A stretch of 64,000 nt of DNA, taken from assembly GCA_036362985.1 (NCBI GenBank), contig JAYGXS010000004.1:2826365-2890364 (forward strand), in the 5' to 3' direction. Made by a program: the position numbers and the translations under genes. The stretch is from Ligula intestinalis (Eukaryota; Platyhelminthes; Cestoda; Diphyllobothriidea; Diphyllobothriidae). The notes under the pieces were generated by a model that was not told the DNA's origin, did no database searches, and saw nothing but the letters and a program-made list of their open reading frames with translations. Below are positions 1 through 10,464 of the stretch, one piece after another (positions within the stretch are counted from its first letter, which is position 1; each line of letters opens with the position of its first letter).

Positions 1-1
1 A

Positions 2-1006
2 GTATCAGAACCAGCTCATATAAGCAGTGGTGTTTTTCAAGGCACTATCCTAGGTCCCCTCTTATTTATCATTTACATTCATGAGTTATCCACCATATCA
101 ACACCTGCTAAAACATTTTTATATGCAGATGACTTAAAACTTGCCTATGCCTATAACAAAAATTCGATAAGTAGTGTGCATAGAACAATTGAAGTAGACC
201 TTCAAAAACTAAACGACTGGAGTGTTCAGTGGCAAATGCCGTTTTCACCAACAAAATGTCATCTCATGATTTTTGGACCACTAAAACTTCCCCCCATAAT
301 GTTTAGTGGTCAAGAAATAAAAGAGCTAACATCTTTAAAAGATTTAGGTCTTAGCTATTCTAATAATCATGACTTATCCCCACATGTTAAACAAATCGCA
401 CCAAAAGCCAATCGACTATGTGGCTTCATAAGTAAAAATTTCACATTAATTACACTGAAGACTAAACTTTACAAAATGTACGTTTTACCTATTCTAGATT
501 ACTGCTCAATATTTTTCGGTACCATGTCATCAGATGACAGACAGAAACTAGAAAAAATCCAGCGAAGGTTTACCAGAGGTCTGTGTAAACACGATGACGC
601 CCGAGACTCCTATTCAATAATGTACAATAGATATGGTCTTAAACCCCTCTGGCAAAGGCGACTCCAAAATGGTTTAACTTTCCGATTTAAAGTGACACAT
701 AATCAGAACATCCTTAGCAATAATATGTAAACAAATCAAAACGGTTCCCGTTCCACTAGAAACAACCAGCATACAATTCATAACGCTAAAGCTAGGACGG
801 CCCAGCGATCAAATTTCTACACCATAAGATATGCGATCATATGGAATGCCCTACCCAACGATATTCGCAAAAGCCTCAGTTTAGCCGAATTTCGAAGAAA
901 GACCAAGCAGTTCTTCTCAAATGACATGACGCATATATTTCTGAACAAAATAGGACACTTTGCTAACCAGTTCTTTGACGTCCAATTCGGACCAAAAGGG
1001 ATCTAA
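2..1006 (+). pseudogene. CR1-like retrotransposon ORF2, C-terminal half of reverse transcriptase (element A)
   Basis: One frame stays open from the window edge to base 1006 apart from a single TAA at 728-730. It gives the palm and thumb of a non-LTR reverse transcriptase: a GVFQGTILGPLLF motif near the start, the catalytic YADDLKLAY, then FSPTKCHLM, KDLGLSYS, a YVLPILDYC thumb motif, and after the stop the usual tail FYTIRYAIIWNALPNDIRKS. It ends in GPKGI, close to the GTPGI and GPPGI ends of elements C and F in this window, so the families are related. The 5' part (endonuclease and fingers) lies outside the window. One nonsense codon and otherwise good motifs suggest a fairly recent copy. 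The CR1/Jockey-like assignment rests on motif spacing and the C-terminal WNxLP block; the exact clade is not certain. Confidence 0.85.
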
Positions 1007-1850
1007 CGGTCCAGGAGAGTTCCCGCACATTTTGGAGAAAACTGGCCACTGCTGGAGGCTTTCCAGTCGACGGTTTCTAACGCTGATAGAATCAAAGCTT
1101 AAGCAAAATTGTGCCTTGCCTCTTTTTCCAATCCTTAAAAATAAAAATAAAAAACTAAAACTAAGAACAATTTATCTATTCCAATGTTCCTCTACTAATA
1201 TCTAAATGTTTATAAAAATTATTATGAAAGAAAATAATTTTCGCTTCAATTATACTAAAATATATATTGTTTCCGCTTATAATGTATCAGAAATATAAAT
1301 ACTAATTATGTAAATCTCAATCTCACTTAGATATTCGACAAACGAAAGGCCAAATGTCTTCTGCCGATGCACTTGAATGACGATGGTGCTTCGCAGCTGC
1401 CTCGAACCCACCTCAGACATCTGCAACGTCCCATCTAATTAGCAAACTTGTGCCACTGGACAACGATTGTAATCGCCGTATCGAGCAGACCCGTGCATAC
1501 GGTAGATGCCATATCATCAGCTGATTTTTTCACCTTCAAACTGACCGCGGCTAAGTATACCTCAGTTAAAGGACATTACAGTTTTTTCAGACCCCAAGTA
1601 TTCTTACTATAAAACCGTAACACCCACAATGTATAGCTATTTTATTTCATTTTTTCCTCGATTTGTTCCCTAGAAGTCAGGTTTTTTTCACTTAAAACAA
1701 ACTCCTTATTTCGCACACCATTGACCTAGCAAAAGACCAAAACAAATACAATGGTAACTGCGAAAGAAGGGGTTTGGGTTAGGTTTTTTCCTGCCTTTCG
1801 GGGTTTTTTGACGGCGCCAAAGATGTGCTTTACAAATAAACCTTATTATT
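1007..1850 (+). repeat. 3' UTR and tail of element A
   Basis: This non-coding stretch follows the ORF2 stop and ends in a short TTATTATT-type tail near 1850. The same 0.85 kb occurs in reverse complement at 25822-26681, which starts exactly around the last ORF2 codons. That marks the segment as the element's 3' UTR and 1850 as its 3' terminus. The last 130 bases resemble the 3' end of element B (shared AGGAAAAAACCTAA-type block), so A and B probably use related 3' recognition ends. Confidence 0.7.
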
Positions 1851-1854
1851 TACG

Positions 1855-2230
1855 GGGGGCACGTTTAGGTCTATTAGGTTTAGCCTCTTTAGCAGGCGAG
1901 GTTCGCTCGGGTGGCGACGGAATTTCACTCGAGCCAGGAGTAAGGATTACCGGTGAGGTTTCGGATGAATTTATCGTTGTCTCTGATCCGGAGGGACATG
2001 AATATACGTCGGCCTCAGAAGTAAGGACTGCGAGTGAGGTTTCGGGTGAACTGAACGTTGTCGCTGATACGGAGGGACGTGAACTTGCGTCGACCTCAGA
2101 TACCACATTTGGAATGGTAGGGGTAGGAGTGGGCCTAGTTTTCGCAAATGCAGGCAAAATTCTACGTTCCATGGTGGTTTTATCCCTACATATAAGAAGC
2201 TCATGTTTTTTCAGATATTGAGCTAATCGC
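1855..2230. repeat. Stretch open on both strands with 81-bp tandem repeat
   Basis: Two 81-bp units lie head to tail at 1940-2020 and 2021-2101 (units begin GTAAGGATTACC and GTAAGGACTGCG) with about 80% identity. Both strands are open: the plus strand reads 156 residues (1751-2221), the minus strand 108 residues (1846-2172) rich in Ser, Pro and Thr. The repeat length is a multiple of three, so either reading is preserved by duplication. I recognise no domain. The minus-strand reading lies downstream of another minus-strand ORF at 2252-2608 and may belong to the same unidentified element. Confidence 0.45.
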
Positions 2231-2251
2231 TCATGCTGAGAGAAGAGGTTG

Positions 2252-2608
2252 TCAACTTCTATCGCCGAAAATTATAACCAAAATCGGCGGATTTTTGCTT
2301 CGAGAGGACAATCTTTCAGCTTCTGCGACCTTAAAGTTAAAGCCATACGAGTAAAGGAATTGGCAGGCGACGTCTAGCGGAATTTTACTTTTTGGGACAT
2401 TCTTTAAAAGAAAATTATAACTTCTTTTTTGCCGGTCGCAGGCCTTAGTAGACACCAAATTGATGAAGGGCTCTAATTTCTCACATTGCTGAGAAGTGAG
2501 CGAAGAGACATTTCCATAAAAGATGGTACTGAGAACCGTAAGCAAACATTCATATTGAAACATTAAATTATTTAAAGCGTCCAAAGCATCAAAATTCAGT
2601 TTTTTCAT
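2252..2608 (-). CDS. Hypothetical ORF, possibly part of a mobile element
   Basis: A 118-codon minus-strand frame starting at an ATG at 2608 and ending at a TGA. The product is alpha-helical in character with no membrane segment and no motif I can name; a segment near its end (FLYSYGFNFKVAEAERL) faintly recalls the N-terminal region of Penelope-like ORFs, but this is weak. It lies between PLE 1 (ending at 2815) and the tandem-repeat stretch at 1855-2230. It may be an element fragment and not a host gene. Function unknown. Confidence 0.2.
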   Translation of the reverse strand: MKKLNFDALDALNNLMFQYECLLTVLSTIFYGNVSSLTSQQCEKLEPFINLVSTKACDRQKRSYNFLLKNVPKSKIPLDVACQFLYSYGFNFKVAEAERLSSRSKNPPILVIIFGDRS

Positions 2609-2814
2609 ATTAAAGACGGGTTGATCTTGGAAAAATTTAACACCAAGAGGGTCGTTAAGGGGGGGGGTTTCGTCTAAAAACTGACTGTAATTTCATATTG
2701 AAGTTTAAAATATCAGAAGGATATGCAGTTAGAGATATTTTTAATCCAGGCAATGCGAGAAAGTTTCTCTTATACAGAAAATAAAATTGACGAGGAGTCT
2801 ACGCTGAATGAAAA

Positions 2815-4640
2815 CTAACTGGTCTTGTGCAGGAGCTTTTTCTGTGCGCACAGGACCGGCTTCCTCAACCGGATCGCGGTTGCTTCTGCTGTTGCCAGCA
2901 AACGCTGACCCAGGGGCATTGGATAGTTTGGCGAGCCATTGTTAATTACATTTAAGGCTTCGTTGGGCTCCAAATTATGTCCGTAGTCAACCATATGGGC
3001 AAGGATAGAGCTATTTATGCTTCTGACTTTGCCTTAGGCCAGCCATACCGGGATGTGATTCCGTATTCTTTTTGATAAGCGCCGACTCGTGCGACCGATA
3101 TAACAAGCTCCACAGGAACAAGTGAATGAGTATATGCACAAAGAGGTGGTCTGTGTTGGCAGCCTATCTTTACCTTCGCCGTGCAGGACCGGGTTTGTTG
3201 AGAATAACACCTGAACGTTCGCTGCTGGGAAGGTTCATGCTATGGCTTAATTAAGACGTCTGCTGAGACTTTCGCTTGCTGCCTCCCCTTGAAAGGAACT
3301 TTAAGGAATAAGGCCTTCTTTTCTACAGTTGGCGTAATGGGCTTTGGTTCTTTATCCATCATACTCTTCACGATGAATCTGCCCAGATACCCATTCTCCC
3401 GGAGCAGGTCCTGGAGTTTTTTCAGCTCCATTTCAATACTGTCTGCCAAAAAATTTTTTCTGGCTCTTTGGGTTAAACAGCAGATCAGATTGCGCTTCTG
3501 TTGGATTGGTACAAAACTGTTAAAGTCTGTGTACTGTCCGAACCAGTTTTTTTACGATTAACGCTCCTTCGGATGCTACTGCCGGGTCTTTGACTTAGGA
3601 GGACATCCAAGAAAGGAAGAAAACCTGCCATCTCCACCACCAAAGTGAATTTAATGGAGCGGTGTGCTTGATTCACACCGACGGTTTCTACTGAGGTGAT
3701 GGCAAAGATTTTATCGACATATCGACCATAGTGTTTTAATTCATGGATCTGCTCGCTGAGTTGCGACTTCTCCAGCTTGCCCATGAAGATGTTTACCATA
3801 AAAGGTCTGAGAGGCCAGCCCATAACAACGCCGTCTAGCTGTCTATATAGGTGGTTGTCAAAAAAGATCTGCACATTTAATGTGCATTTTAGCAGGAGTT
3901 CCTTTCGTGCAGCATTTGGTATTTCTTCCTCTAGCTGATTGGCCACTACGAATTTGCAAATATAGTCTACTGTCTCTGTGACCGGGACATTTGTAATAAG
4001 CGATAAGACGTGTAAAAAGAACATTCTCATGCCGTTTTAGTTTATATCTTTGATGCTGTTGATAAATTAGAATGCAGCTTTAAAGCTGTGTGGCGCTAGC
4101 TGCTGCTGCAAGGGTTTGAACTTATATGCCAGCCACTTTGCTATCGAATGATAAGGCGAGTTTCACACGTCCAAGATCGGTCTGCTAGTATGGCCTGCAT
4201 CTTAGTTACGTAGTCCAATCTGTTCACCAGAACGACACCCGTTCCTTTGTCTGGTCTAGTAACCAAGATGTCTTTGTTTGCTCGTAGCTGCTTCAACTTG
4301 TCTAGGTTTGCTTTGGTAAGTAGTCCGCGATTTGTAAGTCTCCGGTTCAGGTACTGGTAACTTCAATTAACCAGTGTTGATTTGAAGTGCTGACCTCTAT
4401 CTGCGGAGTTTGGCTTGAGGTCGTAGGTTCAATTATGGGGATGCTCAAACTGGGTTTTTAGGTCAAACTGATTTACCTTTCGACCAGGTATGCAGAATTT
4501 TTGGCCAAGTGATAAAACTTCAAATGAAGTGACATCAAGTGTAAGTGAGGAATGGTTGTGCACGTACCTCTTTGGATCTTTGGGGAGTCTTGACTGACTC
4601 CCACAACCATTAAAATTGATTAATCTAAGAGAAGAAAGGA
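2815..4640 (-). pseudogene. Penelope-like element 1 (RT plus GIY-YIG endonuclease), decayed
   Basis: Read on the minus strand, the 5' part has FCIPGRKVNQFDL, then DILVTRPDKGTGVVLVNRL, a signature of Penelope-like RTs. Next comes the palm: a block near LYRQLDGVVMGWPL (normally DGVAMGSPLGP) and HYGRYVDKIFAI, where the catalytic YVDD has become YVDK. FTLVVEMAGFLPFLDVLL follows. The 3' part has a GIY-YIG endonuclease core CSCGACYIGRTSRRLSKRI near 3070-3130 and ends at a TAG at 2815-2817 after KPVLCAQKKLLHKTS. Several stops and frame changes (for example around 3050, 3485 and 4030) and the lost catalytic Asp show it is dead. PLE proteins copy RNA into DNA at a break made by the GIY-YIG domain. The 5' limit near 4640 is approximate. 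Confidence 0.85.
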
Positions 4641-4769
4641 TTTAAAATCTTTGGTTTTCTTATAAACATTATCAGTAAGCAATCGTTCACTAAATTAGCC
4701 GAATTCTGCTGAAAATTCCTGCAATTATTTGGTTACATGCGGTCCTCTGTTTCAAATAACGTTATACAA

Positions 4770-5040
4770 TTAATTTTTGTTTTGCTCTTTTAGCTTTTGT
4801 TACAGTTTGATGCCATTAAGGCTGGAATTCTGAGAGCTGCGTTGGCCAACCAATAGGTAACTGCACTTTTTCTCATTAAATGACAGGAGCCAGTCTTTAG
4901 ACCAAGTTTGAAGACGGTTTAGGTTAAGCTGTAAACGTTCTTCGTAAGGTACATTTCTAATGACTATCCGAATCTTAATATTGTCGGCAAACATAGGCAC
5001 CTCAAAAGCCAATTCACGGGTGAGTCGTTGACATACATAA
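4770..5040 (-). pseudogene. Non-LTR reverse transcriptase fragment (family E), palm only
   Basis: The minus strand reads RELAFEVPMFADNIKI followed by RLQLNLNRLQTWSKDWLL and FNEKKCSYLLVGQ. This is the palm region around the catalytic motif of a non-LTR RT (FADDIKI expected; the second Asp is Asn here). The matching stretch occurs at 15130-15235 (LDFEVAMFADNIRIVIRSA), so both belong to one family, called E here. The piece is too short to be functional and directly abuts the 5' end of element B at about 5050. Confidence 0.6.
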
Positions 5041-5059
5041 TCCGCAGTTTACGCCCTTG

Positions 5060-6201
5060 TTACTCTGCTCAGGCAGCATTAACAATGATCTGCATTTGCG
5101 TCCTAGCCTCACATCGTTGCTTGATGCTGCACTAGAAAGCTACGATACAGAGGTCGATAAGATCATGAAGCCAAAAAAGCATAGGGCTAGAAAGGGTCAA
5201 AAGTCTAAATGGGCCAGAAATGCGCAGTCAGCTAACCCAAAAACCGGCACATCAGGACCCATCAAACCTTTAGTACCGGATACAGATGGCCGCTTGGTCG
5301 GAACTCGTGAGCTCGCAACAGATGCACCAGTGAGTCACAAGCAGAATATAGTTGTAAAAGGGGCTCCAGAGATAGCGTCAACAATTGCACAAGAACGAGT
5401 TGACGCTGATATTGACTTGGATTTGGACACGTCTGTCGACACGCCTGAAACCTGCATATCGGACCATGTGTCAACCCCACGGGCTACACCATCGTCACTC
5501 GGCTTAAGCGACACTAGCAATTATCGGGATTTGCATCCTAGCACCACATCGGTGCTCGACTCTGCACAAGAAAGCGATGACCAAGAGTTTGACAAGATCA
5601 TAACTCAAAAGAGGCATAAGCCTAAGAAAGCCAAACGGTTCACGGGTTTGCATTTAGCTTACCCAATAGCCAGTACATCAAAACCGCGTGTACCGGCTAC
5701 AATTGCTCCCTCGGCTGAAGCACGTGAGCTTGCAACATATGCCCCATTGAGTCGCAAGCAGAAAATAGTTGTAAAGGGGGCCCCAGAGTCGTCAATTGCA
5801 CAAGAACGAATTGACCATGACGTGGGTCTTATGCGGGTGTACGCTAAACCGTTGCCAAAACCAGGCAAGTCTTTCCGCATTCTTAAGGCATTTCAAATAG
5901 GGAAGGCTCAAACAGCTCCAGAATCTAATTCTCGGCCAGAACCTCTAAAAGTCATTTTAGAGACTTAAAGCACAGGCGAAATTCTTGCTAGAGCGCAAAC
6001 CATCCTTACGGAGTCTGCATTCACAAGTTTTTTTTCCAGCCGGATTACGAGTTGAAAGAGCGGAGAAAGATGAGACAGCTAATCATAGAGCTGGAAAAAC
6101 GGAGAACCAATGGCGAGACAAATCTCAAAATAAGAGAGGGAAAAATAGTTCAGGTCAAAAGGACATCGCTCCGGTCGAAGCCGGTAACAGTGTCGGCCTA
6201 G
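5060..6201 (+). pseudogene. ORF1 of element B with an internal duplication
   Basis: The frame 5057-5968 (303 codons) is basic and Ser/Thr/Pro-rich, and contains the same module twice. Copy one spans about residues 10-115 (LTSLLDAALESYDTEVDKIM, RELATDAPVSHKQNIVVKGA, AQERVDAD). Copy two spans about residues 153-255 (TTSVLDSAQESDDQEFDKII, RELATYAPLSRKQKIVVKGA, AQERIDHD). After a TAA at 5966-5968 the same frame continues sensibly (STGEILARAQTILTES), then slips at a run of nine T near 6029-6037 into the next frame, which gives ERRKMRQLIIELEKRRTNG and NLKIREGKIVQV, ending in TAG at 6199-6201. ORF1 proteins of this class bind RNA and form the particle with ORF2. The stop and the frameshift make this copy defective. 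Confidence 0.7.
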
Positions 6202-6238
6202 CTGTCCCGCGACCGAAACCTCAGACATACCCTCTTAA

Positions 6239-8990
6239 ATTTGTCGTTTTAAATGCCAGATCACTGGTTAATAAAATGCCCCTGCTCCAGACTATGGTTT
6301 TCGTCAACCGCCCAGACATTGTTATGGTAACTGAGACATGGGCATCGGCCTCTGTAGCTGACTCAGAACTCTCTGTTCTAGGCTATTCATGCGTTCGGAA
6401 CGATCGAAACAATGGCCGTGGCGGAGAAAGCTGCATCTTTATAAAGCAGCCACTTGCATTTCTCCCGTTGGATAATCCACAATTCACAGCGGTGGAGAAG
6501 AGCTGCTGGCTACGAGTTGTTCTAAAAAACAAATACTCCTTACTTGTTGGCTGTGTTTATCGCCGACCTAATGCCAATGCAGACTACGATCTTTGTGTCT
6601 CGCAGTCATTTCATGCCGCAGCTGATTTGAATCTTAAGTATTGCTTGATTGCAGGCGATTTTAACCTTCCTGACGTGCAATGGTTTCCACCATCCGGTCC
6701 TTCAAAGTTTTAGAACTTACTTGAGGCAATAGATATCGGCATGTGGGATCAGGTAGTTGATTTTCCCACTCGAGGAGCAAACATACGCGAGTTAATTTTT
6801 TGTAGGGGATGCGAACCACTTTCAGGGTCATCTTAAGACGCACTTGGGAGTTCAGACCATCTTACAGTTGTTAGTGAACACGAACTGGAGGCGGATGAAA
6901 CATTTTCCCAAAAGTATAGTTTCTATCATGACTTCCGATGAGCAAACACGGCGGACCTACTGGCACATCTAAACGCTCTCGACTGGTCTGCATTTTTCCA
7001 ATGTTTGGATGTAAATGTTTGTACCGATGCACTGTACAAAGTGTTGGATCCACTCATCCTCCACTTTGTCCCCCGTAAGAAAGTAATATATGTCAAGGAT
7101 GAAGTGTACCTTCCTCTGTCTTTCCGTCGTAGGCTGCGTAAACTCTCTCGTCGTTTGCATCGGCAGAACGACACTTCCGTTCTGCCCTTGATCACACTGA
7201 TCTTTGAGCAGGCCAAGAAGCTCTCCGAAGAAAAGCAGATGGCCGATGAGGCTCACTTCGCTGAAAATCTTTCCCTTAATGTTGCGAAACTCTTTTCGCG
7301 TAAAGTTAAAGCGCAGAGGAAAACGCAACACCCCATTCTTCAAGATGCTTTAGGAAAGCCCATAGCTGACGCTAAATTGACCGCCGATAGCTTCAATGCG
7401 TTCCTATCCAAAACGTTTAGTGAAAGCTCGTTCGCTGCACCTCCGGTTATCCGGGCTTGAACGGGTGTCATACTCAAAACCATAAGTTTTACCCTCTGGG
7501 ACGTGACTGTAGCCATTCGTCGTTATCGTCAGTCCTATAGTCAAGGACCAGATGGCGTCCCAGTTAGCCTTCTAAAAGCTGCAGCGAATGATATCTTTCC
7601 GTCTTTTCTTTGTGAGGTATTTAATCTTGCTCTTGAGAGCGAAAGCTTTCCTTCGTTTTGGAAGGAATCGCCCATAATGCCTATTCGCAAGCATGGCCGA
7701 TCGACCTCATTCGACAACTTTAGGCCAATAAATACACTTCCCGCAGCCTCGAAGATCTTGGAGACCTTAATCAAAGAAAAGATGATGCGTCACTTGACAG
7801 AGAACAACCTGCTCAATACAGCTCAACATGGCTTTTTCGAGAAATGATTTTGTGACAACTGTCAGCTCTCTTTCTTTGATTATGTGCTGCAATCTAGAGA
7901 CAGAGGTTTTGCCACTTAAAGCGTCTATTTTGATTTTACTAAGGCCTTTGATTGGGTCGATCATAACCTCCTCCTTCTAAAACTAGCCTCCCTCGGCATA
8001 GGTAGCAAGCCACTGAACTTCATATCTTCCTATTTGGGTGCTCGCACACAACGAGTAAAAATTTCCAATGTTATCTCCAACCCCATGCATGTGAGGAGTG
8101 GAGTTATACAAGGTAGTGTACTGGGTCCGCTCCTATTTTGCCTGTTTGTCAACGACGTTTCAGATTGTTTTCAGTATGGCAGACCCTTCATGTACCCTGA
8201 TGATTTAAAAGTAGCTTATCGATATAAACCGGCAGATCGCAACATCGTGCTCGGCTGATCAAAAAGGATCTTCAGGCCTTCGCCCAGTGGTGTTGCACAT
8301 GGCGCTTCACCCTTTCATGGCACAAATGTTCAGTTATGGTTGTTGGCGACGAGCACCAACCGGAATTAAGCATTGACGGCCACGAATTAAATGTCCCAGG
8401 AGTTATCAAGGATTTGGGCATATCCTACTTTAATGGTCTCAATTTGTCAGAACACTGTGCCCTGATAGTCTCGAAAGCACGCCGAACCACCGGATTTATC
8501 CTTAGAAATTTTAAGACTATCAAGGTTAGAACTAGCCTTCATAATATGTACGTGAGACCTAGTCTTGAATACTGCTCACCCTTATTCAGTCTTCTGCACA
8601 AAAGTGAACGGAAGAAAATAGAATCGGTGCAGCACTTCTTCACTAGAAGAGTTTTCTCTACAGAACACCGTAACTTAACCTACCAACAAAGGTGCGAACT
8701 TATAAGGCTGGATCCCCTATGGCTTCGTCGATTGCAGAAGGGTCTTTTTTTACTGTTTAAACTTTTGAATGGTCAAACCTTTAATCCCCTTAGTACAATA
8801 AGGCAGTTTGAGCACTCTCGACGCGCCAGTCATCGAGTCGTATTTTTATTTTTTTCCTATGGCACGTACAGTTAAGTACCGGCAATTCTTTTCAGTAAAT
8901 GCCATATGAATCTGGAATAAGCTGCCAAAAGTATTAAAACCCAGCAAAACTACCCTATGTTTAAGAGAGTTATAACTAGTTTTCTACATT
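6239..8990 (+). pseudogene. ORF2 of element B: endonuclease and reverse transcriptase, broken
   Basis: The endonuclease part shows FVVLNARSLVNKMPLLQ, VMVTETW, CVRNDRNNGRGGE, GCVYRRPNAN and LIAGDFNLPDVQW, the ordered motifs of the apurinic-type nuclease that nicks target DNA. The RT part shows SQGPDGVPVSLLKAA, FDNFRPINTLPAASKILE, VYFDFTKAFDWVDHNLLL, VRSGVIQGSVLGPLLFCLF and MYPDDLKVAY, where the catalytic Tyr-Ala-Asp-Asp has become Tyr-Pro-Asp-Asp. The thumb has VIKDLGISYF and MYVRPSLEYCSPL. Most of 6239-8258 is one frame interrupted by stops at about 6711, 6834, 7458, 7845 and 7917, with a local frame change around 6905; a frameshift near 8250 moves the C-terminal part into another frame up to 8875. 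It cannot make a full protein. Confidence 0.85.
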
Positions 8991-9515
8991 CATGGCAACT
9001 TTCACGAATTTTGGGTGCTGACTCGGTGGAATCTCTCTTTCACTCTGATGGCGTTCGTGGACTTTGAACCCCGCCAGGCTTCATGCTGAAGATAATGCTG
9101 CTGAAGCAGCAGCCCGCAGTCTGCTAACCCTTCAGCCGATAGCGCGCAACTTTTGCCGACAATCATTGAAGGAAGACTGAGAACAATGTGTTCTTGTGCC
9201 AACCCTCTCCGTCTGGAACTAATGCTTTTTAAACGATATGAAACAGTTCTCCTGCTGATGAGTCAACTCAGCTTACAACTGTACATTTATTCCGCTTGTA
9301 TCATACCTTTGAAGGCAGGTTTTTTCACTTGAAAAACCTCCTTATCTCGCCCAGTATTGACAAAACAAAAAACCTGAAACAAAACCAATACTGGCCGCAA
9401 CACAGAGGTAGTTTGTTTTAGGTTTTTTTCTGTCTTCGAGGTGTTGGAAGGCGCCCAAGAGGTGCATTACCAACTCTTTACAATTGCCTGTAAACTGGCA
9501 TAATAAACATATTAT
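8990..9515 (+). repeat. 3' UTR of element B
   Basis: The segment follows the degraded ORF2 C-terminus and ends in an AT-rich ATAATAAACATATTATTAT tail. It is repeated in reverse complement at 12285-12797 with high identity, which fixes both its boundaries. Reading frames inside it (for example 9002-9202 minus) exist in both copies only because the DNA is shared; I do not regard them as genes. Confidence 0.7.
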
Positions 9516-9524
9516 TATAATGAA

Positions 9525-9837
9525 CATCAGAGGGCCAAGAGCAGAGCCTTGGGGAACAATGCTCTCAACAGCAACCTCTACAAACTGCTAGTCACCGATA
9601 TAAACAGTTTGAGAGCGGCCTAATTGAAACCCTCGAGTCCAATTCAGTATATTTTCTCTAACACCTAGCTGGCTGGGTTTGGACCAAATTCGCTGATGTG
9701 AGACACTATTGAATGCCTTTTTGAAGTCAATATACAAAACATGAAGCTGATTTTCTCTATAAACTGCCTTAATCCAACGTTCCAAACAATAGAGCAAGTT
9801 TGTGACGCAAAACCTTTTCCTGCGGAATCCACGCTGC
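9525..9837 (-). pseudogene. Family E reverse transcriptase fragment, 3' portion
   Basis: The minus strand gives SDAQRGFRRKRFCVTNLLYC, then LHVLYIDFKKAFNSVSHQRI, and after a stop SIVPQGSALGPLMF. These are the fingers-to-palm motifs of a non-LTR RT. Continuity with the upstream RT at 10465 is broken by the palindromic insertion at 9838-10464. The 3' side stops at about 9525 next to the tail of element B. One stop codon (near 9587) and changed motif residues (VPQGSVLGPL expected) show decay. Confidence 0.7.
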
Positions 9838-9908
9838 GCATCCGACTTGTTTATTCGTAAAGGAGACATATGGTCGATCACTGGAACAAAATTTATTTTT
9901 TTGTGAGC

Positions 9909-9938
9909 TTTCGAGCTCTTAAAAGAGCGCATCGTCAG
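9909..9938 (-). ncRNA. Hammerhead-ribozyme-like core, left arm
   Basis: On the minus strand CTGACGA is followed by T, a helix formed by GCGCTCTT and AAGAGCTC, and then GAAA. This is the invariant CTGANGA / helix II / GAAA pattern. Compared with the right arm at 10334-10363 the helix differs at a base yet largely pairs. Helices I and III were not established by eye, so cleavage activity is unproven. Confidence 0.45.
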
Positions 9939-10333
9939 AGGTGGAGAAGCAGTAACAAATGTGGAAGCTGCTTAGGACGTGTATGCAATGACTAAAATTT
10001 TTAACGTGCAGAATATCAATGATTGTGTTTGCAGCTGACTTGCCACTGAGGGCTGTGCTAGCCTGTGTCAGTAGGCAAGCTCGACAAGCTGGGTGTAAAT
10101 ATTAACAGAAGAAGAATTGTTAACAAAACAAGTAGTAGTTATGATTGGAGGGATGAACAATTAAAAAAGTCATAGGAAAAGGGAAGGAGGATGAAAAGCG
10201 AGGGATTATGTAGGCTTGGACGCCAGTGGCAAGTCGGCAGCACACACAGTTATAAATTTTCTGCACGTTCAGAATTTTAGTTATTGTTCACACGCCCCAA
10301 GTAGCTTCCACATTTGTTACTGTTTCTCCACCT

Positions 10334-10363
10334 CTGATGATGGGCTCTTGTAAGAGCTCGAAA
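10334..10363 (+). ncRNA. Hammerhead-ribozyme-like core, right arm
   Basis: CTGATGA is followed by T, a helix GGGCTCTT / AAGAGCTC with one G-T pair, and GAAA. It mirrors the left-arm core of the same palindromic insertion. Helix II is strong; helices I and III need computation. Confidence 0.5.
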
Positions 10364-10464
10364 GCTCAGGAAAAAATAAATTTTGTTCCAGTGCTCGACC
10401 ATATGTCTCCTATTCCAATAGAAATTCCTGGAATAAGAGTATTCTCTCGCATTCGACTTTTTTA

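Larger units (their letters stand above)
5060..9515 (+). mobile_element. CR1-like retrotransposon B, nearly complete but inactive
   Basis: The 4.45-kb element contains, in order, ORF1 (5060-6201), ORF2 with apurinic-type endonuclease (about 6239-6910) and reverse transcriptase (about 7500-8990), and a 3' UTR ending in an ATTATTATAATG tail near 9515. It is the longest non-LTR copy in the window. The 5' end abuts an unrelated RT fragment at about 5050 with no visible 5' UTR, so it may be slightly 5'-truncated, as target-primed reverse transcription often leaves. Pieces of the same family occur in reverse orientation at 12285-12797 and 13395-13672. Confidence 0.8.
9838..10464. mobile_element. 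Palindromic insertion with two hammerhead-like cores and target-site duplication
   Basis: The unit has inverted arms of about 190-200 bp (about 9862-10056 and 10217-10415) around a spacer of about 160 bp. It is flanked by a 16-base near-duplicate: GCATCCGACTTGTTTA at 9838-9853 and GCATTCGACTTTTTTA at 10449-10464, 14 of 16 identical. The flanking RT sequence is one copy of that site in the uninterrupted relative at 15245-15275, so this is a genuine insertion. There is no coding frame of note. Each arm carries a hammerhead-like core pointing outwards. The layout resembles paired terminal segments of Penelope-like elements without the coding part; the assignment is inferred. Confidence 0.65.

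Noticed and set aside
9002..9202. A conserved 66-residue protein present twice (also 12593-12793)
   Set aside because: Both frames lie in inverted copies of one retrotransposon 3' UTR; conservation reflects recent copying, and no start context or motif supports a gene.
9256..9290. CTGCTGATGAGTCAACTCAGC in the element B 3' UTR as a hammerhead
   Set aside because: CTGATGA is present but there is no GAAA after a helix, and the pairing is just a short hairpin.
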